Shown here: positions 14,301 to 23,764 of the stretch, piece by piece
How positions within the stretch are numbered: the stretch's first letter is position 1
How the letters are laid out: the number at the start of each line of letters is the position of its first letter
Assembly: GCF_026914265.1 (NCBI RefSeq)
Contig: NC_069138.1
Location: 34,340,598 to 34,404,597 of the forward strand
Length of the DNA stretch: 64,000 nt
Direction of reading: 5' to 3'
DNA from: Mya arenaria
Taxonomy: Eukaryota; Mollusca; Bivalvia; Myida; Myidae
Notes under the pieces: generated by a model
What the model saw: the letters and a program-made list of their open reading frames with translations, nothing else
Databases searched by the model: none
What the model was told of the DNA's origin: nothing
Translations under genes and position numbers: made by a program

Positions 14301-17300
14301 ACAAACTACAAACATATTACATGCGACATGTTGATCGGTGTTAAAAATAACAAGAGTGGTCACAGACAGCTATATCCCCCGCCTCATGGGGACATTTTTT
14401 GTAACGAAAGCCAATCAATGAAAAGGGTAGTTTCTCAGAAACATAAGAAATGCGTAAAATTAAGAAAGGGCAATAATTCTTTCAAAAAGGTCAAATTGCA
14501 AAAGCCCCACAATATTCGCTGCATCACTATATAGTCATCAATCTGTGAAAGTTTGGTAGAAATTGGATGAAAAACGTAAGAGGATTTGCGAAGAAACCAA
14601 TTTTAAATGTAAAATAAGCAAATGGCAATAACTTTTTTCTAAAATGGTCAAATCGCAAAAGCCAGACAATATGTGCTGCTTCACTTTATGATAATCAATC
14701 TGTGAAAATTTGGTAAAAATCGCATGAAAAACATAAGAGGAGTTGCGAAGAAACCAATCTTAAATGTAAAATAAGCAAAGGGCAATAACTCTTTCAAAAA
14801 TGGTCAAATTAGGAAAGCCCGACAATATACACTGCTTTACTTTATGATCATCAATCTGTGAAAGTTTGGTAGAAATCGCATGAAAAACGTAAGAGGAGTT
14901 GCGAAGAAACCAATTTTAAATGTAAGATAAGCAAAGGGCAATAACTCTTTCAAAAATGGTCAAATCAGGAAAGCCTGACAATATGCACTGCTTCACTTTA
15001 TGATCATCAAGCTGTGATAGTTTGGTAGAAATCGCATGAAAAACGTAAGAGGAGTTGCGAAGAAACCAATTTTAAATGTAAAATAAACAAAGGGCTATAA
15101 CTCTTTCAAAAATGGTCAAATCCTATAAGCCCGAAAATTTGCGCTGCTTCACTTTATGATCATCAATCTGTGAAAGTTTGGTAGAAATCGCATGAGAAAT
15201 GTAAGAGGAGATGCAAAGAAATGAATGTGGGACGGACGGACGGACGGACGGACAGACGCACACACGCAAACAAAGGCACTGAATCGCACCTACCATTACT
15301 ATATCCCCTCGCCTTATCAGCCGTGGGAGCTGGCGGAAATAACCGCAGATCGCCTTTAATCACCGATCTGAGATTCTGCGGAATTTTCCGTTATTTGCCG
15401 AGCGCGTGCTAAGGATTGTGGGTAAATTATTATTTCTTATCGTTTCACCAATATCGGTCAGTTGCCAATCCATGGTTTATAGGTCCATGGCAACCATGGT
15501 ACTTTCTTACATCACATTTCATATAATCGATGGAAAAATTGACTGACAAAATGTTTTAATGAAATGAAATAGGCAGGGTAGAGAACTCTTCATACAATGA
15601 AATTGCATGTGACAATAAAATCATACATGTGATAACGTCCCGGACGTCCGGGATTGTCCCGGATATCGTATCTCTGTCACGGAGTCACGGAGGGTGCATG
15701 TTTGTCCCGGAAAGTCATAAAAAAAATGAAAAAAAATCTCGGAATCGATTATCTTAATTTTACCAATGTAAGTCAGCTATTTTGCCTGTCTGGGACACTG
15801 GTCGTAAAACACAGGACATGTTGACACTAATCCGTTAATTGGTACGTGTGTCGTCAAGGTCATCGTCAATCACCCGATAATTGATCTATTGGCCTATTGT
15901 TGTGCTTAACGAGTGGGGGAGGGTTCTTGTATACAAATTCATCGTTTTCATATGGATTTGTTTGGTCTTATGAATGATAGCTTTTAATTGATGAATTAAT
16001 ATTTTTCACACATTTTACCGACAAACGAGCATGAAGGTAAGTTCAAAGAAAGTGAGAAAATGAGTAAAAAAACAAAATTAAAACACGGAAAACATCCCAT
16101 ATTCCATTCAAATTTCAAAGTTGATACGTCGTTATACTTTAAACAACTTACGCGTCCATAAGGAATTTTAGTGTTTTGAACTTTTTTTCGAACTATCGTG
16201 TTTTTTTACCCCGAAATAAAACTGACGATATGGGGTTTACAGGTGGTTATATAGTGCTTTAATCACGTGACCATGGTAAGTCACGTGATCGCTTTATACA
16301 GCCGATTGTTGACACGTCTCTATCAAAATTATATGCTTCTCCAAACGGAAAAAAGCTCATAGCCTGGAAAATCTTCTTGATCGTCTGGAAATTATTGCGT
16401 GTCATAAATTGCAAACGTTTTAAATGTGATGAAAAAATAAATATTTTGTAACGCATGTTCTTAAAAGCGCGGGATAACAGGTGCCCGTATAGTTGTTTAT
16501 TTCCTGTTTTGATGAAACCGAAAGTAGACTGCATATCCTCCTGGTTAGCACTTCATTTAAAGCCTGGGAAAATATCTGGTGGTTTTATGTTTTCTAGAAA
16601 ATGCAGAAAAAAAACCCAAGTCAAGTAAAAAATACATCTTGGCAGTCAAAATAGGTACATTTTCCCGACGTTAAAAACGACTAAAATAGCCCCAGATATG
16701 CTCTAGAATGCACCACAGACGTTCCCCATTTCCCCTAGTGTGCATTGACATTACGACGAGTGTCCCGGAATCGACCCAAAAAATTATCACATGTATGATA
16801 AAATACTCTTCAATAGCCCGGTGTTGTAAAATGTCTCCAAAGGTCTATGTTACTTTTTTAAAATGTTTAGTGATAAGGCGAACCGAGTTTAATTTCGCCA
16901 GAATACTTTTTCTCTTGGAAAGCATTAGTATGAGTGTCTGTTCATATTTTCACATTGGTACCCTGCTGAGCCAATGGAACTGCCTCATTATTTGTTCTTA
17001 TCAAGAAGATTTTTGCTAGCCAAATTGTCTGCGGAACACAATGAAGCATATGACAGTTAAGCTAACCAGGGGTATCTGACTGACAATGTTATGCACCAGT
17101 CAATTGTTACCACGCCCCCCCCCGCCCCCCAGGTCAGGGGGTATACTGGGGATAGCCGGGGGAAATGGGCCGTGTTTTTATCTTTTCGGTGAATGCGGTG
17201 GTTTTGTCTTGCACAAAATATAGAGGGGAATAGGCCTTACCTAGGGTCCCTGAGGTGCGGGGGCATTTGGCGGAGATTTTACCATCACTTCATCCCCGCA

Positions 17301-17554
17301 GGGCGAGGATTTTACCCGGGGTTGGCTGGACCGAAAGTCAAAGTCCCCGCTATTCCCCAGACCTGGGGGGGGGCTGTCGGGTTACAATTGACTGGTGCAT
17401 TGATACACATGTATGCATTGGAAATGTAATAAAATTCTAATTGTACTAAAATAAAATATCCTACCTTCATTTTCATTGACATGTTTTTCATCATTTCTAT
17501 GTCCATCACAAGACCAGTCTGAGATTGGTCATAACTTTGGTATGAAAATGCCAT
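5371..17554 (-). CDS. SLC31A: SLC31/CTR-family copper transporter, 5' three coding exons (partial)
   Basis: Three exons join in phase on the minus strand: 17,554-17,465 (30 codons, starting M-A-F-S), 7,290-7,221 and 5,584-5,371. All have AG acceptors and GT donors. Exon 1 encodes a Met-rich extracellular tail (Met at 17, 21, 22, 25, 27, 29), as used by CTR proteins to bind Cu(I). Exon 2 gives the pre-membrane motif with F-F-E-G-W. Exon 3 begins with the first transmembrane helix (about residues 55-80) and continues into the cytosolic loop. CTR proteins form trimers that import copper at the plasma or vesicle membrane. The M-x3-M helix 2 and GxxxG helix 3 are not in the window, so the 3' end is missing. 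No signal peptide is evident. I cannot say whether it is closer to CTR1 or CTR2. Introns of about 10.2 and 1.6 kb carry MITEs. Confidence 0.87.
5585..7220 (-). other. intron 2 of the copper transporter
   Basis: Lies between the donor after 7,221 and the acceptor before 5,584. It contains a MITE of family B (6,926-7,172), whose end lies 48 bp from exon 2. At 6,050-6,170 there is a degenerate repeat resembling 29,498-29,600. No other exon was seen. Confidence 0.75.
6926..7172 (+). mobile_element. MITE family B, copy 1
   Basis: Terminal inverted repeats TGCACCAGTCAATTG at the left and CAATTGACTGGTGCA at the right. The interior is GC-rich, with CCCATTCCCCGCTAT and GGGCCACCTAGAAGGTAAAA, shared with 53,103-53,422 and 58,968-59,287. 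It is non-coding; open frames on the minus strand arise from the GC-rich interior. Confidence 0.85.
9115..9486. mobile_element. foldback element family A, copy 1 (full length)
   Basis: Starts TTAAAAGCTGCACAGTCTCA and ends GTGAGAGTGCAGCTTTAA. The two halves are inverted copies of each other over nearly their whole length (TTGTCTTGGAA near the left, TTCCAAGACAAA near the right), so the single strand would form one long hairpin. Related copies are at 37,005-37,199 (half), 44,919-45,060 (half) and 48,566-48,924 (full). Confidence 0.85.
9868..10318. mobile_element. MITE with AAAGGGACTCAACACCAGAT ends
   Basis: The left end TTAAAGGGACTCAACACCAG matches, inverted, the right end ATCTGGTGTCTAGTCCCTTT, giving inverted repeats of about 23 bp around a 450-bp AT-rich core. 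No transposase is encoded. Confidence 0.7.
11851..12063 (+). mobile_element. tRNA-derived SINE
   Basis: The head resembles a tRNA: a box A-like TGGCACAGTGG at 11,858-11,868 and a perfect box B GGTTCGAACCC at 11,903-11,913. The putative anticodon loop CTGCAAT would read GCA. A T-rich run follows, then a tail ending GGTGCCAGTCTGGTGTACAG and CCCTTTAAA. The run of T, the imperfect acceptor stem and the tail favour a SINE over a working tRNA gene. Confidence 0.65.
12834..13487. mobile_element. pogo/Tigger-like non-autonomous element with TA duplication
   Basis: Inverted ends CAGTAGAAACTCACTAAACC and GGTTTAGTGAGTTTCTACTG, flanked on both sides by TA (12,832-12,833 and 13,488-13,489), as expected for Tc1/mariner-pogo insertion. 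Several inner copies of the CCGGTTT-type motif occur near both ends. At 654 bp without a DDE transposase frame it is a deletion derivative. Confidence 0.87.
13518..13972 (+). repeat. local direct duplication, about 160 bp twice
   Basis: 13,518-13,703 and 13,813-13,972 share CACACAGAGACCTG, ATAATCAAGTACATCA and CTACAGCNGAACGTTA in the same order about 275 bp apart. The copies have diverged. No function is evident. Confidence 0.7.
14055..15495 (+). mobile_element. pearl-like element: 157-bp tandem core, (ACGG)n, inverted ends
   Basis: The ends are inverted: GGACCTATAAGCCATGGATT near 14,070 and AATCCATGGTTTATAGGTCC near 15,485. Inside are about five tandem units of roughly 157 bp, marked by GTAAGAGGAGTTGCGAAGAA at about 14,570, 14,730, 14,885, 15,043 and 15,200. 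A (ACGG)n tract at about 15,229-15,256 and a unique right part follow. Tandem core, ACGG microsatellite and short unique flanks is the bivalve pearl architecture as I remember it. Confidence 0.8.
16264..16287. promoter_or_regulatory. paired CACGTG E-boxes in inverted arrangement
   Basis: Two CACGTG cores at 16,264-16,269 and 16,282-16,287 with matching inverted flanks (ATCACGTGAC and GTCACGTGAT). Such sites can bind bHLH-zip factors (USF, MiT/TFE). The location is intron 1 of the copper transporter, 1.2 kb from exon 1. Function is inferred from motif only. Confidence 0.35.
17092..17400 (-). mobile_element. MITE family B, copy 2
   Basis: Ends TGCACCAGTCAATTG and CAATTGACTGGTGCA. The interior is the reverse complement of 53,103-53,422 (GGACCGAAAGTCAAAGTCCC here against GGGACTTTGACTTTCGGTCC there). 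It ends 64 bp from the donor of copper-transporter exon 1. Confidence 0.87.
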
Positions 17555-17714
17555 TTTGCAGATTAAGACTAGCAGACTAGTTAACACTGGTTTATTTTAT
17601 TCTATTTAAAATAAAAAGGATAGGAAACAAACTGACTAGCGCTAAAATTGAACAGTAATTATTCGCCCTGCAAAGCCAGTTAGCATTTCTAGCACATTTG
17701 ACTGAAAAAATAAG

Positions 17715-17750
17715 ACCCGGAAGCAATATATATGGAGGCCGCCATTTTGG
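17715..17750 (-). promoter_or_regulatory. candidate promoter with YY1 and ETS motifs
   Basis: Read on the minus strand, 17,748-17,738 is AAAATGGCGGC, the classic YY1 motif. The plus strand at 17,717-17,723 has CCGGAAG, an ETS core. They sit 160-195 bp upstream of the copper-transporter ATG, as in TATA-less housekeeping promoters. The start site itself cannot be seen. Confidence 0.5.
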
Positions 17751-18634
17751 ACTACCCCGCAATTATCACATGATTATCATGTGACACTGTAGAGTGTACC
17801 TCGCATAGACTAGTACCCTACGTTACTGTTTGTAAAAAAATGGAGAATGAAGGTACCAGTCTAGTACTTCTGCTGTAATTTATTCATAACGTCCTGTGTT
17901 CGAAACGGTAATACGAGATTTACGAAAATACGCATGGATATAGTCTTTGAAATATTGCAAATAAACTGCACCTGCAAACTAATTAACTTAGATCTATACC
18001 TTTTTCAATTATTGGATTGAAAAGTATGTAATATTAGCATGTGTTTTAAACACGTATACACTTTCCTGAAACTGTTGCGGCAAACTTTTAATTCAGTCAT
18101 GTGCATACATATATACATATGACCTTCACCTGTCTAAATAAATATGGGTCCGAGATAGAGCACACCTTTATCCGCGTTTGCCACCCCGAGGGTAGTACAG
18201 CGGGAAAGGCCGTGCGTCGAGTTGCTGCGCATGACACAAACGCGCGGCCAGGAGTTCTATTTCGCCTTATGTCACCACAGTGTGGTCGCTAGGACCGCTG
18301 GTATCATTGACCAGCTGTTCCGCTGTCAAATAACAACAACTATGACCATTCTCAACATGGTGCCATCTATACATGCGTGGTCGTCGGATTTATATATAAA
18401 TAAAGATGAAAGGTCACTCCTAAATTCAGTTGCCGCCAGAAAGGTTTCCATAACAACCAATGTAACGGAGTATATACGGTTTGTGCTAATTTATTGTCAA
18501 CGTTAAAATAGCTAAGATTTTGCAGATTTGATTTTTAACTGCCAATAATCTTGATTATTTTTTTTCAGCAAATATAAAACTTTGTTAATGCCTGAAATTC
18601 TCTTCATCAATGATCTTTCTTTTTAGATAAAATA
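17751..18634. other. head-to-head intergenic region
   Basis: Separates the divergent copper transporter and microseminoprotein genes (1,080 bp between start codons). A pyrimidine-rich acceptor (TCTTTCTTTTTAG, ending 18,626) lies just before the second start, so a non-coding leader exon of that gene probably lies in or near this stretch. No convincing TATA box was chosen. Confidence 0.5.
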
Positions 18635-20640
18635 ATGTTTTCTCTGAGGGTGATTCTGTTTGCTGCCATGGTGTCCATGATTTGGGCGGCTTGTCACTAT
18701 ATTCACAAGACAGATTCAGGTAAAAGAGGAAATAGAAAAGTAGCAGGTGTAAATGTTCTAAAACGATTCATTATACGTGTTCAGCGGTCAACATTATATG
18801 TTGTCCAATTAGAAGGCAGTATCTCTCAGGTTTTCCGATACATTTATTCCAGTTAATCAGCAGTCAGCCTTTCTTGATTTTAATCAGGTGAAGCGGTATA
18901 TCTAACCGTGACTGACGCAGTTAGTGGGTAGTTTACACACTATCATGTGGAGCACAAAAAACTTAAAGATTGTAAGAACATTCTAATAATCTTTAACCAC
19001 TAGTTTTGCTTTAAGAAAGTTGATCTAAAACGCTAAAATACTATTTTCCAATTTGAACAATATTTAAAACTTGAATGACTTTAGTTCCTGTAATGCCAAA
19101 CATGTTTTTGCTTACACAAAACTGTACATGTATACGTATTACAGTATGATTTCCTTATGTCTATCAAAGTCATAAACAGTTTTCATTTTTTATAAAAAAA
19201 AATAATCGTTGTTTGCTATGTCTTTTTTATTATAAGCGTATTAACAACAGAGTGTAGTGAACATTTATACATGTTCTCACTTCAGACAAGGAACAGGAAG
19301 AGTGCGTCCACCCGGAGTTTTCTGGGTTCCATGTCAAGGTCGGTTCGAACATTAAAACCCCGGACTGTCTCAACATCACGTGCTTTGAAAATGGAATGAC
19401 CGTGTGCGAGTGAGTATACCAGGACGTGGTACATTGGATGTTTAAATAGTACATCAGTATCACTAAACATCGAATGAAAATGATATTATTGCTCGAAATT
19501 GTATTTATCTCATTAAGTGGAAGTATTTTTCATATTTGATTTAGATTTATTTTGGTAAATCAGCAGTCAGTCGTTATAGGTGGATGATCAGCCGGTAGAT
19601 AACATACAATTTTGAACACTAAACCGGTTAATGTTTGTTAATATGCATATAGCAAATTAAAGCGGTCGCCCGGCACACGCCGATCCTGGTCTCGTTTAAT
19701 TTGATATATGCACAGCCACAAACGCTCACCTATACATAAACATCGTAATCAAACGCTGCAGGGTCATTGTATACTAACTTGAACCGAACCACAGAGTAAA
19801 GCTCCGTGAATGGCAATACGAAAGCTGCATTTTAGCTTTGGTATGTTGTCCTGATTTGAGTCATCATGCGAATTGATCGTTTAAAGGGTCTCTTGATTTC
19901 ATTGGTCAGGGATACTTATATCCCCTAGCTTTCAATATGTTCAAATCGACATGTGTTTCATTCATTAAAGTGACACTCTTATTCAAAATCAATACATACA
20001 CATGTGTAACAAACATCAATCTGACTGATAAACCTTTAACTACTTACTAATTAATGCATTTATGAAAAGTAATAATTACTGATAACAAGATTGTAACCGT
20101 GTATTTTATATAGCAGAAAGCACAAAAATATTAAATGTGTGTTATTTCAATAAATCGGGTTGTGGTTGTAGTAAACCCCCCCCCCCCCCCCCCGTAAAAT
20201 CGTCTTAGTTTAATTTCCATGTCATTTTTTTTTTTTTTTTTTTTTGGGGGGGGGAGTAGTAATATACGCTTAAAATGGACCATATCGGACTAGAACCTGT
20301 AAAAATTGTATTGGGGGAGTAACCCCAAACCCCATGCAAATTTATGTCATATGGATGTTGGTTCTGAGGGAGGCTGCATGTCAAAAGGTTGCACCCCTAA
20401 GTTACGCTCCCTCTAACTTCAATTCCTGGATCAATCCCTGTATCAGTATTAAAAAAAATCTCTGATTATAACCTCCACAGGTTCGGTTGGCGACTGGCTC
20501 GGCATGTTGGTCTGCCGGACGAGTGCACCAAGGTGAAGATCGGGGATTGTGGGGTCAAGTTTGTCAAGGTCAAGGACGCCGCTAAGCCCTGTTTTGAGGA
20601 AGAGGACGAGGAATATAACTCCATGCCGGCTAAGAAATAG
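18635..20640 (+). CDS. MSMB: secreted beta-microseminoprotein-like protein
   Basis: Three exons, 18,635-18,719, 19,286-19,409 and 20,481-20,640, join in phase (1, then 2) to 122 residues ending in TAG. A signal peptide occupies about residues 1-19. The mature protein starts with Cys-His-Tyr, as microseminoproteins do with Cys-Tyr. Cysteines are at 20, 35, 56, 61, 69, 85, 93 and 107. Their spacing, including the central C-x4-C-x7-C and the late C-x7-C-x13-C, follows the PSP94 family, which normally has ten. The two missing positions are Ile59 and Val68. The tail is acidic (EEEDEEY). Vertebrate relatives are small secreted fluid proteins; the molluscan role is unknown. The donors GTAAAA and GTGAGT and the acceptors TTCAG and CACAG are good. 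AATAAA occurs at 20,851-20,856. Confidence 0.85.
19968..20145 (+). repeat. interspersed repeat family C, partial copy 3
   Basis: Matches the first 170 bp of 183-560 and 3,484-3,862 (TTAAAGTGACACTCTTATTC, then AACAAGATTGTAACCGTGTA). It lies in intron 2 of the microseminoprotein gene and is followed by poly-C (20,177-20,193) and T/G runs (20,228-20,255). Confidence 0.7.
20260..20440 (+). repeat. interspersed repeat family D, copy 1
   Basis: Carries AAAATGGACCATATCGGACT, a GGGGGAGTA stretch, GTTCTGAGG, TCAAAAGGTT and a final CCTGGATCAATCCCTG. The same ordered landmarks occur at 21,720-21,897 and 34,215-34,378, and inverted at 54,705-54,880. Confidence 0.6.
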
Positions 20641-20850
20641 ATGATTTAAATTAATGTGATGTTAGTAAATGGATATAATTGATTTTCTATGTTCGCTATG
20701 CGGCTACAAGGGTTAATACATTATAAAGTTTAAAATAGTATCACACTCGGCGATGAGTTAATAGAGAATGAAAATCTTTAAATTGTAATCTACATAGAAA
20801 CAATATCTAGCTATGGTTTTTGGTGTTTGGCTAGGAACAAAAATGTTTCA

Positions 20851-20872
20851 AATAAATATAAATGAAAATAAA
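20851..20872 (+). terminator. polyadenylation signals of the microseminoprotein gene
   Basis: AATAAA at 20,851-20,856, with a second hexamer close behind (AAAATAAATT near 20,867), about 210 nt after the stop codon. Confidence 0.5.
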
Positions 20873-20950
20873 TTACTTTGTCACACATTTTCTGCGCTGT
20901 GTCGTACATGGTTCCAAGATATTATATTAAAATAAACATAAAATATATTT

Positions 20951-21045
20951 GATATATATGATGATTATGATGATGATGATGATGATGATGATGTTGCGCT
21001 GCTGCTGATGATGATGTTGTTGTTGTTTCTGCTGCTGCTGATGCT

Positions 21046-21087
<42 letters not shown>

Positions 21088-21101
21088 AGTGGTGGTGGTG
21101 G

Positions 21102-21145
<44 letters not shown>

Positions 21146-21239
21146 ATCATCATCATGATGGTGATGATGATGATGACGATGATGATGATGATGATGATGA
21201 TGATGAAGATGATGATGATGATGAAGATGGTGATGATGT
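20951..21239. repeat. (GAT)n/(GCT)n microsatellite
   Basis: About 290 bp of GAT, GCT and GGT triplets. The poly-Met, poly-Ile and poly-Ser frames across it are period-three artefacts. Confidence 0.95.
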
Positions 21240-21719
21240 GTTTAAGTAAACTGTCAATAATAAAGACAAAAAGAACGAAAAAATCTCACCCTCATTTCCA
21301 TAAATCAAAGTCTTTTTTAAATATGATACATTCAGTAATGTTTATATTGCACCAAATTGTTTGTGCATTATCATCATAGTTTTAAAACACCATACGTATA
21401 CTCTCGTGGGTATCTTAATCAGAAAATAAAATACTGGTCCCAGGCATCTTGTGTCAGAGCATACTTTTTAACGGTTCACACCAAGTGGTATCATGTTTAA
21501 AGAGAATGCAGGACGATAAAGAATGTTTTATTATAAAAATGCATTAATTTAAAAGTGAAACACCCAATTACTATTGTGACAGCATCTGAGCCCAGGGCTT
21601 CTATTCTTTAACGTCTTGAATTTGAGTTTGACTAGTATCTTTGGCGAGAGCATATCAAGTGCCTGGTACCAGATATCACTAGTTGTCTATTTATTTTAAT
21701 TTAGGAGAAAAACGTTTAT

Positions 21720-21897
21720 GGCTAAATTGCACCATTTCGAACCAGTAATTATTACAAATTTATTTTGGGAATACTTACGAACTGCTCTTGCCAACACCAA
21801 TAAATTTCGTTTCTGAAGAATGGGCGCGAGTTAAAAGGTTACGCCCCTAAGTTACTCCACATTTAACGTAAAATTCTGGATCCGCCCCTGGATATCG
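21720..21897 (+). repeat. interspersed repeat family D, copy 2
   Basis: Shares CAACACCAATAAATTTCGTT, TCTGAAGAATGGGCGCGAGT, AAAAGGTTACGCCCCTAAGT and TTCTGGATCCGCCCCTGGAT with the other family D copies. The GGATCCGCCCCTG end is a strong landmark. Confidence 0.6.
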
Positions 21898-23752
21898 TGT
21901 TCCACGCGGCTATCACGTCATTGAACCAAATGAAATCAAGACAAGTAATCTGTATAAAAACTCTCAGGCCACTTTATGCAGCAACATGAACCATGCACCT
22001 ACATTTAACAGTGTGCACATACATATACACGTGTAGTACACTATATAAATTACTTGATATTGTAATGCTACTAAAGTAAAAAAAAAAATAGTTAAAAACA
22101 AATGCAATTAAACGGGGAAATAATGTTCGTAACTTAGTGTAAATAACCATAGCATATGTTTCGTTTTATACCTGAACTGGGCAAAAGCGGTTTGCACTTA
22201 CTTTTTCAAATATGTAGAACACAAAGTACTTTAATCGGTTCAACAGGTTAAGGTTATATTATGTTTACTGGAGTACCAATTTGTTTAAATGTAACATTAA
22301 CTGGCATGACTCGTGTAGTATGTACGGGTAATAAGCAACATACTGATAGTTTACTGGGAACATAATCATTGTGTGCTTTAGTAAGTTGAAAACGATGAAT
22401 GTTCAACTTGTGAGGACCGAAAATGTAGTAAGCAAATCAGTTGGATAAACTTTTTCGATATGAGAAGGGACATATTCAGGGACAGAATTTAAACACATTT
22501 CTCAAGCAATTTTGTACAGACGGAGGCACGAACAATGGACACTGCGCCATCTCACAATTTGCTCTTCTGTCGACCTCTTTAACAAAAGCAAGGGAGAATA
22601 AAACAAAAACCCAACTACAGGGGTCAAAATGGGTTGTCTCACTTAGTTAGACTGTAATTTTAGAATTGAGCCTAAAACAGCAATTTTGATAATTCCAATG
22701 GGTATAATCCAATCATGCATGGGCTGGTTTTCGAAAGGATTTGAGCTTTCATGAATATCTCACTATTGAACTACTTTATCGCATTCACAAGCAATTGGTT
22801 ACAGACGTACGCTCTAACTGCACCGCATAAGCTCTTCTGGCCTTTGGCCGGTGCGTTCTTATTTTTGCCCCTCCATTTGGCGCATTTTTGCCCCGCCACA
22901 TCACCACAAAAAGTCTTTCGTGTTCCCATTTCAGCAGACATGCAACAAACGATATCAAATTATATCCTACCGTTGCCTTTTCAAACCTCTGCATTTATGC
23001 ACCTTTTAGACGAATTAAATACATGTACATGCAATTACTGAACCAAATTTGTGCATTCGTTTAAACCATTTCATTTTGTATATACGGGTTTGGGTTTGAG
23101 ATAGGTAAATGTAGGTTATATATTACACAATAAACGAATCTATTCTAACGGAGCGACATTGACCGCTGGAATAAGTGCGCGTAATACCGAATAAATTCAT
23201 AACTTTCTTTTTTCTACTTTTTGAGAACCGTGATTCTTTACCAAACCGACCTTTATCAAGGCACATTCCACTATTGTAGAAACATTGGATATAAAATGGT
23301 CAATTATAAACATTTTCACTCAAAATGTGCACTTATTTTTGGAAATTACGAAAGAAAATCCACACTACTGCAATAATAATTCTATATGGTTTTGTTAAGT
23401 ATTTGTCACGGTCTTTACATACTTCCGAACGTTATTAATTTAAGTATCTAATTATGATATTAAATATTATCTTTGCAAAACGTCAAATGCACAGAAAAAT
23501 TACCTGATTATCGGCATTGTTCGGTTGCTTAAGATTATGGCTGTCTGTATTTGTTTCAGGATAATACTTGCCCCATACCCGATCAATGGCCGCAGAACAA
23601 GTGAATGAATGAAAAACCAAACATAAAAGGCCTTAATCGATGTTGATTCCTATATCCAATACCCGATTTCAATACTTTGACATTAAGCAATATGTTTACC
23701 CAATATTTATTTGAAATGATTTAATATTGTAATCTTCTTTCACAGTATTGAG

Positions 23753-23764
23753 CGCGCATGCGTA
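23753..23764 (+). promoter_or_regulatory. NRF1-like motif, candidate NMRAL1 promoter
   Basis: CGCGCATGCGTA is one base from the NRF1 consensus. A possible donor (ACG|GTATGTAG) lies about 110 bp downstream. The NMRAL1-like coding exon begins with an acceptor 7 nt before its ATG, so an upstream non-coding exon must exist; this is the best local candidate. Confidence 0.3.

Larger units (their letters stand above)
7291..17464 (-). other. intron 1 of the copper transporter (about 10 kb)
   Basis: No exon was recognised on either strand. Contents are a foldback element (9,115-9,486), a MITE (9,868-10,318), a tRNA-derived SINE (11,851-12,063), a pogo/Tigger-like element (12,834-13,487), a local duplication (13,518-13,972), a pearl-like element (14,055-15,495), paired E-boxes (16,264-16,287) and MITE family B copy 2 (17,092-17,400). 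The rest is unremarkable AT-rich DNA. Confidence 0.7.

Noticed and set aside
20965..21379. Poly-Met and poly-Ile/Ser frames
   Set aside because: Trinucleotide (GAT)n repeat read in different frames.
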